Assembly (NCBI GenBank): GCA_934394565.1
Contig: CAKRQV010000001.1
Location: 157,835-221,834 of the forward strand
Origin: an uncultured Lachnospiraceae bacterium
GTDB lineage: Bacteria; Bacillota; Clostridia; Lachnospirales; Lachnospiraceae
Length of the DNA stretch: 64,000 bases
Reading direction: 5' to 3'
Of this stretch, positions 1-8,283 are shown piece by piece (position 1 is the first letter of the stretch; each line of letters begins with the position of its first letter). The notes beneath the pieces are model-generated. The model ran no database searches. It was not told the DNA's origin and saw only the letters and a list, made by a program, of their open reading frames with translations. The position numbers and the translations under genes are program-made.

Positions 1-560
1 AGCCGGAGATGGTTCACTATGTAGATGATCATATCGTAGCTTTCTATGAGAAAGCATTAAAGATCTTCCTTGAGGCTACAAAGGGTAAAGTACATGCTGT
101 CCTGATCGGTGATGATATGGGTAGCCAGAGAGGTCTGATGATCAGCCCGGCTCTGATCAAAGAGTTCGTTATCCCGGGTGCCAAGAGACTGATCGATATC
201 TGCCACAGCTATGGTGTTAAGGTTATGTACCATTCCTGCGGTTCTATCGTAGATGCTATCCCGCTTCTGATCGAGGCTGGTGTAGATATCATCCATCCGA
301 TCCAGGCACTGGCTGTTGGTATGGATCCGGCTAACCTGAAAGCTAAATTCGAAGGTCAGGTTTGCTTCTGTGGTGGTGTTGATACACAGGATCTGCTGCC
401 GAACGGTACACCGGAGCAGGTAGCTGCCAAGGTTAAAGAGCTGAGAGGATACTTCCCGACAGGACTGATCCTTTCCCCGAGCCATGAAGCTCTGCAGCCG
501 GATGTTCCGCCGGCAAATGTAAGAGCTCTGTTTGAAGAAGCTGACAAAATTTACGAATAA
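1..560 (+). CDS. Uroporphyrinogen decarboxylase-family (MtaA/UroD-like) methyltransferase, 5' partial
   Basis: The reading frame is already open at the window edge, so the N-terminus is missing; about 185 C-terminal residues are visible. They contain the late UroD-fold elements: a YHSCGSI motif, a DIIHPIQ motif and a CFCGGVDTQ motif, the His/Cys pattern that binds zinc in MtaA-type corrinoid:thiol methyltransferases rather than the haem-pathway decarboxylase. The family moves methyl groups between a corrinoid protein and a thiol, or demethylates methoxy compounds. A mutarotase-like gene follows 16 bp downstream, so the two are probably cotranscribed; a terminator then ends the unit. The substrate cannot be told from this fragment. 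Family assignment is confident; the exact reaction is not. Confidence 0.8.
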   Translation, partial: PEMVHYVDDHIVAFYEKALKIFLEATKGKVHAVLIGDDMGSQRGLMISPALIKEFVIPGAKRLIDICHSYGVKVMYHSCGSIVDAIPLLIEAGVDIIHPIQALAVGMDPANLKAKFEGQVCFCGGVDTQDLLPNGTPEQVAAKVKELRGYFPTGLILSPSHEALQPDVPPANVRALFEEADKIYE

Positions 561-576
561 TCCGGGGTAAAAGTCA

Positions 577-909
577 ATGGGTGAAGTAAGAAGATTTGGA
601 CAGATGATCAAAGTAAAGCCGGAAGGAAAAGCATCCTACATTGCACATCATGCCGATCCGTTACCGGGTGTCAACGAAATGATCAAAGAGTGTCATCTGA
701 AAAATTATTCGATCTACTCTCTGGGTGATTATTTATTCACCTATATGGAGTATGATGGCGATGATTTTGATGCTGACATGGAAAAAATGGCTGCTGATCC
801 GACCACACAGAAGTGGTGGGATATCGTAAAACCGCTGATGCAGCCGCTCGAAGACCGTAAGGAAGGCGAGTTCTGGTCAGATATGACTGAGGTTTATCAT
901 CTGGATTAA
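577..909 (+). CDS. L-rhamnose mutarotase family protein
   Basis: This 110-residue protein has the length and pattern of the RhaM/YiiL dimeric alpha-beta barrel family: a basic N-terminal strand, an H-x4-PGVNEMI helix, the KNYSIYSLGDYLF strand and the TQKWWDIVKPLMQ segment, ending in EVYHLD. RhaM interconverts the anomers of L-rhamnose. No rhamnose genes are visible nearby, and the partner here is a UroD/MtaA-like protein, so the real substrate may differ. The start is preceded by GGGG about 9 bases upstream. A strong intrinsic terminator follows directly. The fold assignment is good; the substrate is inference. Confidence 0.75.
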   Translation: MGEVRRFGQMIKVKPEGKASYIAHHADPLPGVNEMIKECHLKNYSIYSLGDYLFTYMEYDGDDFDADMEKMAADPTTQKWWDIVKPLMQPLEDRKEGEFWSDMTEVYHLD

Positions 910-925
910 TCAGATATTTGGGGGG

Positions 926-958
926 AAGGCTGCCGCTTAGTATGCGGCAGCCTTTTTT
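926..958 (+). terminator. Rho-independent terminator
   Basis: A 9-bp perfect stem (GGCTGCCGC with GCGGCAGCC) with a 7-base loop is followed by six T residues. It ends the transcription unit of the UroD-like and mutarotase-like genes. Confidence 0.9.
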
Positions 959-1053
959 GCGCGTAAAAAGGCTTGCCAAATCCGGGGGAAATCCTTACAA
1001 TAAAGAAGGAAAACTGTAGGCTTGTTTGACTTGTAAACCAGGGAGGGACTACC

Positions 1054-1224
1054 ATGGAAGCAAAGAAGGAAGCAGCAGAAGATACCAGAAAAAAGAAGAT
1101 GCCGAAAAAATGGCATTGTGATACCTACTGCCGGAATGTGCGTTATATCAACTGTGAAGGAGCAAAGGGGATCGATCCTGAAGCGCCGGATCTGTGTCCG
1201 TACTACGATGAGATGCTGTACTGA
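1054..1224 (+). CDS. Small Cys-containing hypothetical protein (56 aa)
   Basis: A short reading frame with a good ribosome-binding site (GGGAGG, 8 bases before ATG) encodes 56 residues. The first 20 are rich in Lys and Glu; the rest carries four Cys in the pattern C-x3-C-x7-C-x13-C, ending in a Tyr-rich tail (PYYDEMLY). The Cys spacing suggests a small metal-binding or iron-sulfur knuckle. It sits 38 bp before a HAD phosphatase gene and may share its transcript. I do not recognise a named family. The ribosome-binding site, the clean codon use and the conserved-looking Cys favour a real gene. Confidence 0.6.
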   Translation: MEAKKEAAEDTRKKKMPKKWHCDTYCRNVRYINCEGAKGIDPEAPDLCPYYDEMLY

Positions 1225-1262
1225 CGTATCTTGCGGCCGAAGGTGGAAAAGAGGAAATTTTC

Positions 1263-2072
1263 ATGGAAAGAAAGGCCGTATTTTTTGATGCGGATGGTAC
1301 TGTCAGTCACCTGATCAAGGGTGTGCCGGCCAGTGCCGAGGCGGCGATCCATGCCCTGCAGGATAAAGGTCATCTCGCTTTTCTGTGCACGGGGAGAAGC
1401 CGTGCGCTGGTGGATGAACCGCTGGAAAGGATCGGATTTGACGGTATTATAGCGTCTGCGGGTGCTTATCTGGAAAAGGACGGCATCGTATTGTATAATC
1501 AGGAGCTGTCCTGCCAGGACGCAAAAAAGGTGTTACATATTCTGCGGGACTGTGGACTGGTGCCGGTCATGGAGGGCCGGGAATATATGTATTATGATCC
1601 GGAGGAGTATACCAACGAGGTAGACTGGTATGCTGAGGATATTACCCGTATTCTGGGTCGGAAATTTAAGAAAATCCGCGGCAATGAGGACAGGCTGTTT
1701 ATTAATAAGATCAGTGCCAAAGCTATTGCCGGCTGTGACGCGAAGCGGGCTATAGAGGAGTTGAAGCCGTGGTTTCATGCCGTGGTGCATGAGTCGGATG
1801 GTTTCGCCGGAGGAACGATCGAGTTTGTGCCCACAGGGTATTCCAAGGCGGTCGGCATTGCGGTGGCCTGCAGACTGTGGAATATAGCGAAAGAGGATAC
1901 GATCTGTTTTGGCGACAGTAATAACGATATTGAGATGTTTGAGTATGTCCATACAAAGGTAGCGATGGGCAATGCCTCGCCGAAGCTGATCGAGATGGCA
2001 GACTACGTGACGGGAGATATGTTCCATTTTGGCATCCGCAACGGACTGCGCCATCTGGGACTGATCGACTGA
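1263..2072 (+). CDS. HAD superfamily hydrolase, Cof/IIB type
   Basis: A 269-residue cytosolic phosphatase of the Cof family. Motif I is FFDADGT (nucleophile Asp9, acid/base Asp11), motif II is the CTGRSR segment near residue 60, and motif IV is GDSNNDIEMF at about 217-226. The large insertion between motifs II and III is the C2B cap typical of sugar-phosphate, FMN or PLP phosphatases; GYSKA near 200 supplies the motif III lysine. The substrate is not predictable. A second Cof-type HAD gene lies at 21.4 kb, so the genome holds several. GAGGAAA precedes the ATG at suitable distance. Confidence 0.88.
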   Translation: MERKAVFFDADGTVSHLIKGVPASAEAAIHALQDKGHLAFLCTGRSRALVDEPLERIGFDGIIASAGAYLEKDGIVLYNQELSCQDAKKVLHILRDCGLVPVMEGREYMYYDPEEYTNEVDWYAEDITRILGRKFKKIRGNEDRLFINKISAKAIAGCDAKRAIEELKPWFHAVVHESDGFAGGTIEFVPTGYSKAVGIAVACRLWNIAKEDTICFGDSNNDIEMFEYVHTKVAMGNASPKLIEMADYVTGDMFHFGIRNGLRHLGLID

Positions 2073-2160
2073 TTATATCGTTACACAGTGGCGCTGCACG
2101 AAATACCGGGATCTACAGACCGTGGATCTGTAAAAAAGAGAAAAAGGAGAATCTGAACCT

Positions 2161-2640
2161 ATGAAAAAAATTGCAAGCTTTACGATAGATCATATTAAGC
2201 TGCAGCCGGGCATCTATGTGTCCCGCAAGGATTATGTTGGCGATGAATGTATTACCACCTTTGACCTGCGTATGACATCCCCGAACGAGGAGCCGGTCAT
2301 GAATACCGCCGAGGTGCATACGATCGAGCATCTGGGTGCTACGTTTTTGAGAAACGATCCGGATATTGCAGACAAGATCATCTATTTCGGACCGATGGGC
2401 TGTCGTACCGGTTTTTATCTTCTGATGGCCGGGGATCTTTCATCAAAGGACATCGTGGATCTGGTACAGCGGATGTACATCTTTATCCGGGACTTTGAGG
2501 GTGAAGTGCCGGGCGCTTCTCCGAAGGACTGCGGCAACTATCTGGATATGAACCTGAATATGGCGAAATATCTCGCCGGAAAGTACTATGCGGAGGTACT
2601 GGACGGTATTGGCGAGGATCGTCTGGTTTATCCGGAATAA
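2161..2640 (+). CDS. luxS: S-ribosylhomocysteine lyase LuxS
   Basis: At 159 residues this matches the LuxS family. It cleaves S-ribosylhomocysteine to homocysteine and DPD, the precursor of autoinducer-2. The metal ligands are visible: HTIEH with His53 and His57 and catalytic Glu56, catalytic Cys81 in GPMGCRTG, and Cys124 in PKDCGNY. The start has an AAGGAG site 12 bases upstream. The next gene is a homocysteine S-methyltransferase, so the LuxS product is probably remethylated by its neighbour, closing the activated methyl cycle. No separate Pfs nucleosidase is visible in the window. Confidence 0.97.
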   Translation: MKKIASFTIDHIKLQPGIYVSRKDYVGDECITTFDLRMTSPNEEPVMNTAEVHTIEHLGATFLRNDPDIADKIIYFGPMGCRTGFYLLMAGDLSSKDIVDLVQRMYIFIRDFEGEVPGASPKDCGNYLDMNLNMAKYLAGKYYAEVLDGIGEDRLVYPE

Positions 2641-2742
2641 AGGCAGACAATAAAAGAAACCTCCACTGGAGTTCTCTTTTATATGCTAAGACAACGAAAA
2701 TCGATCCGATGGATCCGATATGGATATACAGGAAAAAGCAGG

Positions 2743-2767
2743 GGGAGCTTTGATAAGCTCCCTTTTT
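2743..2767 (+). terminator. Terminator or attenuator upstream of the homocysteine methyltransferase
   Basis: An 8-bp stem (GGGAGCTT with AAGCTCCC) with a 4-base loop is followed by five T residues. It lies after luxS but only 19 bases before the next start codon, so it may act as a leader attenuator rather than a plain luxS terminator. A weaker imperfect hairpin lies at about 2652-2681. Confidence 0.65.
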
Positions 2768-2786
2768 CTGAAGAAAGGAAAAGGTA

Positions 2787-4127
2787 ATGAACAGAAAAGA
2801 ATTTCAGCAGCTGGCAAAAAACAGAGTGCTTTTATTAGATGGTGCGGCAGGCAGTAATTTCCTTCTGGCAGGTATGCCGGCAGGTGTATGCTCGGAGTTA
2901 TGGCTGATCGAGCATCCGCAGGCACTTCTGGATCTGCAGAAAGCCTATGTGGAGGCCGGTACACAGATTCTCTACGCGCCGACCTTTGGCGGCAACCGCT
3001 TTATGCTGGAGGAAAAGCATGTGACGATGCCGGTGGAGGAAGTCAACCGCCGGATCGTAGAACTGAGCAGGGAAGCAGCCCAGGGGAAAGCCCTGATCGC
3101 CGGAGATATGACGATGACCGGAAGACAGCTGATCCCGAATGGTCAGATGTCGATCCACGAGGCTATCGAGGGCTACAAGGAGCAGGCAAAGGCGCTGTAT
3201 GAGGCCGGAGTGGATCTTTTCGTTGTGGAAACTATGGTCAGCCTGCAGGAAATGCGGGCAGCTGTGCTGGCGATCCGTGAGGTGTGTGATCTGCCGGTGC
3301 TGGCTACTTTTACTGTAGATGCCAATGGTTTTACCTTCCTTGGTACGGAGATTACCGCGGCTGCGGTTACGCTTGAGCGTATGGGCGTGGATGCTGTGGG
3401 TCTGAACTGTTCCATGGGACCGGATCAGATGGGACTGGCTGTGCAGAAGATGAAACAGGCGGTTCATATCCCGGTAATCGCCAAGGCTAATGCAGGACAT
3501 CCCGAGCAGGAGGATGGCCGTACGGTATACCGCATGACACCGGAAAAATATGCGGCATGTGCAGATGCACTGCTGGATGCGGGTGTAGACATGATCGGCG
3601 GCTGCTGCGGTACGACACCGGCTACGATCCAGGCTGTGTATGAGCTTTTGAAAAAACGGGGACAGTATGCAGCGCTGGATGCGGAGGCAGAGAAAGCTGT
3701 TGAGGAGAGCGAAACAGCGCATATATATGACAGTGCGCTGACGAGTGCCAGAAGTATTTTCAATGTGGAAGAAGCAGAAGAGATTTCTTATGCCGGATGC
3801 ACAGCGGAAAATGAGGAACTGGCAGAGTGTCTGAAAGAGCAGGCATACGAGGATCTGATTGATGCGCTGGAGGATGCCGAGGACTGCGATCTGCTGTTTG
3901 TGGATGTGGACAGCCTGGGCGAAAACAGCGTGGCCTGCATAGAACCGCTGATGGGGACGATTGCCAGCATGAATCTGCCGGTATGTCTGCGGACAGAGCG
4001 GATGGATGTGCTGAAGGAGGCTCTTGTTAGTTACTGTGGCAGTATGGCTGTGAAAAAGAACGAACTGACAGAGTCAGAGGAAGCAAGGACATGGCTGATC
4101 TCCTGTGGCGCAGTGGTTATGGAGTAG
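2787..4127 (+). CDS. Homocysteine S-methyltransferase family protein (MetH N-terminal module plus short extra domain)
   Basis: Residues 1-290 form a Zn-dependent homocysteine methyltransferase barrel. It begins with LLDGAAGSNF and carries the three zinc Cys, Cys208 in GLNCSMG and Cys273-Cys274 in GGCCGTTP. This module binds homocysteine and activates its thiol for methylation. The remaining 155 residues are unusual: an acidic linker, then a segment (DLLFVDVDSLG, IASMNLPVCLRT, LKEALVSYCG) that resembles the start of a MetH pterin-binding barrel but stops short. No cobalamin domain is present, so a separate corrinoid protein would be needed. It follows luxS, which makes homocysteine, and overlaps the leader of the next gene. 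Confidence 0.85.
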   Translation: MNRKEFQQLAKNRVLLLDGAAGSNFLLAGMPAGVCSELWLIEHPQALLDLQKAYVEAGTQILYAPTFGGNRFMLEEKHVTMPVEEVNRRIVELSREAAQGKALIAGDMTMTGRQLIPNGQMSIHEAIEGYKEQAKALYEAGVDLFVVETMVSLQEMRAAVLAIREVCDLPVLATFTVDANGFTFLGTEITAAAVTLERMGVDAVGLNCSMGPDQMGLAVQKMKQAVHIPVIAKANAGHPEQEDGRTVYRMTPEKYAACADALLDAGVDMIGGCCGTTPATIQAVYELLKKRGQYAALDAEAEKAVEESETAHIYDSALTSARSIFNVEEAEEISYAGCTAENEELAECLKEQAYEDLIDALEDAEDCDLLFVDVDSLGENSVACIEPLMGTIASMNLPVCLRTERMDVLKEALVSYCGSMAVKKNELTESEEARTWLISCGAVVME

Positions 4128-4137
4128 TACGGTATAT

Positions 4138-5283
4138 ATGGAGAAAAATAACCTGCCGGTGGGAATCACCGGCTGTGCGGATTATGAAAAAAAGCATGTA
4201 AGAAGTGCGATGGAAGCTCTGCTGGAACAGATAGGTGGTCTGGACTGGTTGCAGTCAGGCATGACGGTTGCCATCAAGACCAATCTGGTTTCGGCTGCAG
4301 CCCCGGAAAAGGCGGTTGTTACGCATCCTGTGGTGCTGACGGTGCTGACGGAGCTTTTAAGGGAACGGGGTGCCAGAGTGATCATCGGTGATTCTCCGGG
4401 TGGTCTTTTTACGGAAAACGCTCTTGGGCACAATTATCGTCTGTCGGGGCTTTTTATGGCCCGGGATGCCGGAGCTATACTGAATATGGATACATCTTCA
4501 CAGGAACTTACGCATCCGGAAGGCAAGGTGCTGCACCGCTTTACCTGTACCTCATGGCTGTTACAGGCAGATGCGATTATCGACTGCTGTAAGCTCAAAA
4601 CGCATGGTATGATGGCAATGTCGGCAAATATAAAAAATATGTTTGGGGTGATCCCCGGGACGATGAAGCCAGAGTATCATTTCCGCTTTCCAAAGCATAC
4701 GGATTTTGCAGATATGCTGATCGACCTGAATACGTGCCTGAAACCGGTGCTGTATCTGACAGATGCCATTGTAGGGATGGAGGGAAACGGGCCGACCAGC
4801 GGTACACCGCGGCACATCGGTGCGTTACTGGCTTCCCAAGATCCCTATGGACTGGATCTTCTGTGTGCGCATCTGATCGGCCTTTCACCGGAGCAGGTGC
4901 CGACGATCGTAGCTGCGGCAGAAAGAGGGCTTGGCAGTATGGCGCTTTCAGATCTGCAGATCATAGGAGATCCCGCACCGTATGTAGTGCCGGATTATCA
5001 GAATATCACAAAGCCAGACAGTATCGAGTTTTCGTCGGTTGTGCCGCAGTTTGCCCTGCCTTTTGTGCGACGAATTCTGAAAGCCCGGCCCGTACCGGAA
5101 AAGAATACGTGTATCGGCTGTGAGAAATGCCGTGAGATCTGTCCGGCAAAGGCAATCCATATGCAGGAGAAGAAGCCGGTGATCGATACAAAGAAATGTA
5201 TCCGCTGCTTCTGCTGTCAGGAATTCTGCCCGGTGGGTGCGATGAAGGTGCACCGTTCATGGCTGGCCAGACGACTAAGCTGA
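4138..5283 (+). CDS. DUF362 domain protein with C-terminal 2x[4Fe-4S] ferredoxin
   Basis: The frame is open from 4105, but ATG 4138, ten bases after the preceding stop codon and preceded by GGAG, is the likely start (381 residues). Residues 1-300 are a DUF362 domain (VAIKTNLVS, GDSPGG, KLKTHGM, KNMFGVIPG). The C-terminus carries two classical [4Fe-4S] motifs: C-IG-C-EK-C-REI-CP and C-IR-C-FC-C-QEF-CP. The family is often linked to corrinoid or redox metabolism, but its reaction is not established. The close spacing to the homocysteine methyltransferase gene suggests one operon. A second protein of the same architecture is at 56.5 kb. Confidence 0.85.
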   Translation: MEKNNLPVGITGCADYEKKHVRSAMEALLEQIGGLDWLQSGMTVAIKTNLVSAAAPEKAVVTHPVVLTVLTELLRERGARVIIGDSPGGLFTENALGHNYRLSGLFMARDAGAILNMDTSSQELTHPEGKVLHRFTCTSWLLQADAIIDCCKLKTHGMMAMSANIKNMFGVIPGTMKPEYHFRFPKHTDFADMLIDLNTCLKPVLYLTDAIVGMEGNGPTSGTPRHIGALLASQDPYGLDLLCAHLIGLSPEQVPTIVAAAERGLGSMALSDLQIIGDPAPYVVPDYQNITKPDSIEFSSVVPQFALPFVRRILKARPVPEKNTCIGCEKCREICPAKAIHMQEKKPVIDTKKCIRCFCCQEFCPVGAMKVHRSWLARRLS

Positions 5284-5419
5284 CAGTAAGGAGATCACAG
5301 TAAGTACATCTGCACCGATGGAACAGACATACAGGAAGAGGCTTTGTGGCAAACGATGGAAAACAAAGAAAAACGGCGGAAAATCCCGCAGAAATCACGC
5401 ACATTTCAGAGTGCATACA

Positions 5420-5448
5420 TTGTGATTTTACATGGGGTATGGTAAAAT
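5420..5448 (+). promoter_or_regulatory. Putative sigma-A promoter of the lactonase gene
   Basis: TTGTGA and TAAAAT are separated by 17 bases, about 40 bases before the start codon. An inverted repeat (AAATCAC with GTGATTT, 5393-5428) overlaps the -35 region and could be an operator or the end of the previous unit. Confidence 0.55.
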
Positions 5449-5487
5449 AACTATAAGCTATGTTTTGCATCAAGGAGGGCTTTTAGA

Positions 5488-6546
5488 ATGAGCGAAAGAT
5501 ATGTAGCGTATGTGGGGACATACACACATGGCAGCAGTATTGGTATTCATATCTGTGATGTGAATGTGGAGGAGGGCACGCTTGTTGAGCGTAAGGTTGT
5601 GCCGATCAACAATTCGTCGTATGTTGTACAGTCCAAAAATAAAAAGTATCTGTATTCGATTGCAGATGAGGGTGTAGCAGTATTTCGCATTCTGAAGGAT
5701 GGCGATCTGGAGCTGATCAATAAGGTAGATATAGATGGTATGCGGGGATGTTACCTGTCTGTGGATGCAGAGGGACAGTATCTGAACGTGGCCGGTTACC
5801 ATGACGGTAAGGTAACGGTCGTACATACGCATAAGGACGGCCGTCTGGGCCGGGTTGTAGCCGGTGTGTTCCATAAGGGGCTTGGTTCTGTCGCAGAGCG
5901 TAATTTCAGACCGCGTGTCAGCTGCGTTGTTCCGACGCCGGATAACCGTTTTATCTGTGCCGTAGATAATGGCATTGATCAGGTCAAGGTTTACAAATTC
6001 AATAAGTCAAAGGACAAGCTGCTTCTGGTGGATATCCTGCGCTGTGATCTGGAGTCGGGACCGAGAGAGCTTGTGTTTGACAAGTCGGGTAAATTTGCGT
6101 ATGTGATCTGTGAGCTGGCCAGAAAGATTGATGTATACCGCTATGCCAGTGATGATAAGAATGTTTACTTTGAGCGTATCCAGAGTGTGAGTACGATTCT
6201 GGGCGAGGTGGATCCGCGGCATGATGCTGCGGAGGCGATCACGCTGGCACCGGACGGAAAGCATCTGTTCTGTACGACGGCGGGTATCAATTCAACGACG
6301 ATGTTTGAGATCGATCAGGAGACTGGTATGCTGACACCGGAGTTCTGTCTGCCGACGAGTGGAGCATATCCGAAGGATATTATGATATTCCCGGATGGAA
6401 AGCATATGGCGGTGGTGAATCATGAGTCGAACAGTATTACAACGTTTGCGATTGATTATGAGAATGATGTGATCATGATGAAGGGAAAACCGCTGGAGAT
6501 TGAGACACCGAACTGTATTTTGATTACGAAGCTGGAAGATGAATAA
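5488..6546 (+). CDS. Lactonase family seven-bladed beta-propeller (6-phosphogluconolactonase-like)
   Basis: A 352-residue protein of the YkgB/Pgl lactonase family. It starts with the typical VAYVGTYTHG strand and has repeated blade signatures (YLSVDAEGQYLNVA, PDNRFICAVDNGIDQVKVYKF, APDGKHLFCTT, FPDGKHMAVVNHESNSITTF). There is no signal peptide, so it is cytosolic. Family members hydrolyse 6-phosphogluconolactone or other sugar lactones; the substrate here is inferred only from the fold. AAGGAGG lies 11 bases before the ATG and a plausible promoter is present, so it is probably monocistronic. The palindrome at 6568-6794 follows. Confidence 0.85.
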   Translation: MSERYVAYVGTYTHGSSIGIHICDVNVEEGTLVERKVVPINNSSYVVQSKNKKYLYSIADEGVAVFRILKDGDLELINKVDIDGMRGCYLSVDAEGQYLNVAGYHDGKVTVVHTHKDGRLGRVVAGVFHKGLGSVAERNFRPRVSCVVPTPDNRFICAVDNGIDQVKVYKFNKSKDKLLLVDILRCDLESGPRELVFDKSGKFAYVICELARKIDVYRYASDDKNVYFERIQSVSTILGEVDPRHDAAEAITLAPDGKHLFCTTAGINSTTMFEIDQETGMLTPEFCLPTSGAYPKDIMIFPDGKHMAVVNHESNSITTFAIDYENDVIMMKGKPLEIETPNCILITKLEDE

Positions 6547-6567
6547 ATTTTGAAAGACGGACGGATG

Positions 6568-6794
6568 AAAACGGCAGTGGCCGCTCGTCCGCAGAAAAGG
6601 GGTAGATATCCTCTGCCAAACAAGTGCAACGCTTTGCCGAGCTAACAGCTAACTGCATCTAACGCGCTCGCAAAAGCGGGCTCGCGCGTAAGATTCCGTA
6701 AGCTGTGGATCTCGTCAAAGCTAAGAACGCACTTTGATCGTTTGGCAGAGGATATCTACCCCTTTCCTGCAAACGAGCGGCCACTGCCGTTTTT
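6568..6794. repeat. Long imperfect palindrome (about 54-bp arms, about 118-bp centre)
   Basis: The left arm 6568-6621 and the right arm 6740-6793 are reverse complements with only a few mismatches, including AACGGCAGTGGCCGCTCGT and GGGGTAGATATCCTCTGCC and their complements. The centre is also partly self-complementary (AAGTGC with GCACTT, GCTTTG-CGAG with CTCG-CAAAG). No convincing protein frame lies in it. It fills the gap between two convergent genes and could be a MITE-like element or a structured RNA. Confidence 0.85.
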
Positions 6795-6850
6795 ATCCTG
6801 CTTGTGGCTGGACAGAATTTGAATTGATTTGTAAAACTTATTAGTTTTGT

Positions 6851-6890
6851 TATAAAAAACAACAGATTACAGGGATTCACTGTAATCTGT
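6851..6890 (-). terminator. aroC terminator
   Basis: On the minus strand an 11-bp perfect stem (ACAGATTACAG with CTGTAATCTGT, 7-base loop) is followed by a T-rich tract, 16 bases after the aroC stop codon. Confidence 0.85.
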
Positions 6891-6906
6891 CGGAGGTTGG
6901 CCTGAG

Positions 6907-8004
6907 CTATTTGCTCCAGATTTTCTTTACGTTGTCCAGTTTGGCGCTCATGCCCATAAGGAGGGCGTCGGCGATGACGAGGGAGGTCATGGTTTCTACA
7001 ACGACTACGGCACGGGGGACGATGATGGGGTCGTGGCGGCCTTTGATCTCGCAGGTGATGTCTTCGCCCAAGCGGTTGACGGTGTGTTGGGCGGAGGCGA
7101 TGGACGGTGTAGGTTTGATGGCGGCGCGTAAGGTGAGGCGGCTGCCATCAGAAATACCGCCGAGTATGCCTCCGGCATGGTTGGTAAGCTTTTCTACGGT
7201 ACCATCTGTAGTCATATGGAAAGCGTCATTGTTGGTGGAACCTTTTGCTGCGGAAACGGCAAAGCCGTCACCGATTTCGAAGCCTTTGACAGCGCCGATG
7301 GAGCAGATGGCTTTGGCAAGGTTGGCACTGAGTTTCTCGAAAACAGGATCGCCAAGGCCGACAGGAAGACCATCGACAGCACATTCAATAATACCTCCGA
7401 CGGAATCTTTCTGTTCCATGCAGGCGTTTAAGTAGTCCTGTGCGCGGGCAGCAGCTGCGGCATCGGGCATGTAGAGACTGTTGTTCCAGATCTCTCCGGT
7501 GGCGAAAGTTTCACAGGTGACAGGTCCGATGGTTTTGGTATAGGCCTGTAGCTGGATGCCGAGCTCACCGAGGAGCTTTGCAGCTACAGCTCCACCGGCT
7601 ACGCGGCCGATGGTCTCGCGACCAGAGGAACGTCCTCCACCGCGGTAGTCACGGAAACCATATTTTTCATCGAAAGTATAGTCGGCATGGCCGGGCCGGT
7701 AGTAGGAGGCAATCTCAGAATAATCCTGGGAACGCTGGGTTTTATTGTATATGACCATGGAGATCGGTGTGCCTGTGGTACGACCTTCAAAGATACCGGA
7801 GAGGATTTCCACGGCATCGTCTTCTTTACGTGGAGTGGAAAATCGGCTCTGCCCCGGCTTGCGTCGGTTCAGATACTGCTGAATATCTGCTTCGGTGAGG
7901 GGCAGACCTGCCGGACAGCCGTCAACGACGACACCGACACCTTTGCCGTGGGATTCTCCCCAGGTTGTGATACGGAAAATATTGCCAAATGATGAACCTG
8001 CCAT
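6907..8004 (-). CDS. aroC: Chorismate synthase
   Basis: A 365-residue enzyme that converts EPSP to chorismate with reduced FMN, the last step of the shikimate pathway. Family signatures are clear: GESHG near the N-terminus, GCPAGLPL, RRKPGQSRFSTPRKE, RGGGRSSGRET and, near the C-terminus, RHDPIIVPRAVVVVE. Length is normal. An AAGAAAGGA ribosome-binding site precedes the ATG and a minus-strand promoter lies at 8059-8087. It stands alone between its own promoter and terminator, with no other shikimate gene in the window. Confidence 0.97.
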   Translation of the reverse strand: MAGSSFGNIFRITTWGESHGKGVGVVVDGCPAGLPLTEADIQQYLNRRKPGQSRFSTPRKEDDAVEILSGIFEGRTTGTPISMVIYNKTQRSQDYSEIASYYRPGHADYTFDEKYGFRDYRGGGRSSGRETIGRVAGGAVAAKLLGELGIQLQAYTKTIGPVTCETFATGEIWNNSLYMPDAAAAARAQDYLNACMEQKDSVGGIIECAVDGLPVGLGDPVFEKLSANLAKAICSIGAVKGFEIGDGFAVSAAKGSTNNDAFHMTTDGTVEKLTNHAGGILGGISDGSRLTLRAAIKPTPSIASAQHTVNRLGEDITCEIKGRHDPIIVPRAVVVVETMTSLVIADALLMGMSAKLDNVKKIWSK

Positions 8005-8058
8005 AGGTCTAAAATCCTTTCTTAAATAAAAATAAAATGCATAAATGATCTGTTAAAA

Positions 8059-8087
8059 AGTATACTGAAAACAATAGAAAATGTAAA
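8059..8087 (-). promoter_or_regulatory. aroC promoter
   Basis: On the minus strand TTTACA and TATACT are separated by exactly 17 bases, about 55 bases upstream of the aroC start codon. Confidence 0.65.
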
Positions 8088-8102
8088 GCGTACGCAAAAA
8101 AA

Positions 8103-8131
8103 TTGACAAAGCCAGAGGGCAATCGTATAAT
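8103..8131 (+). promoter_or_regulatory. Consensus sigma-A promoter of the rhomboid-like gene
   Basis: A perfect TTGACA and a perfect TATAAT are separated by 17 bases. The 5' leader to the start codon at 8284 is about 145 bases and contains a GCAAAA...TTTTGC hairpin. It diverges from the aroC promoter 16 bases away. Confidence 0.85.
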
Positions 8132-8283
8132 ATCTCTATTGTGGTAAAAACGTTGCGACAGTGTATAAAAGTTAGAAAATCTGTGAAAATGCTGCATATA
8201 TATGCAAATCCGCAGGAGAACAGGCAAAATGGCTTACGTGGTCGTTTTGCGGTATGCCTGACAAAGCAAAATCTGGAGGCTGT

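Noticed and set aside
2898..3722. 274-codon minus-strand frame opposite the homocysteine methyltransferase
   Set aside because: Antisense shadow of a conserved gene, with no ribosome-binding site.
6659..6880. 73-codon minus-strand frame within the palindrome
   Set aside because: It arises from the inverted repeat and the aroC terminator and has no ribosome-binding site.
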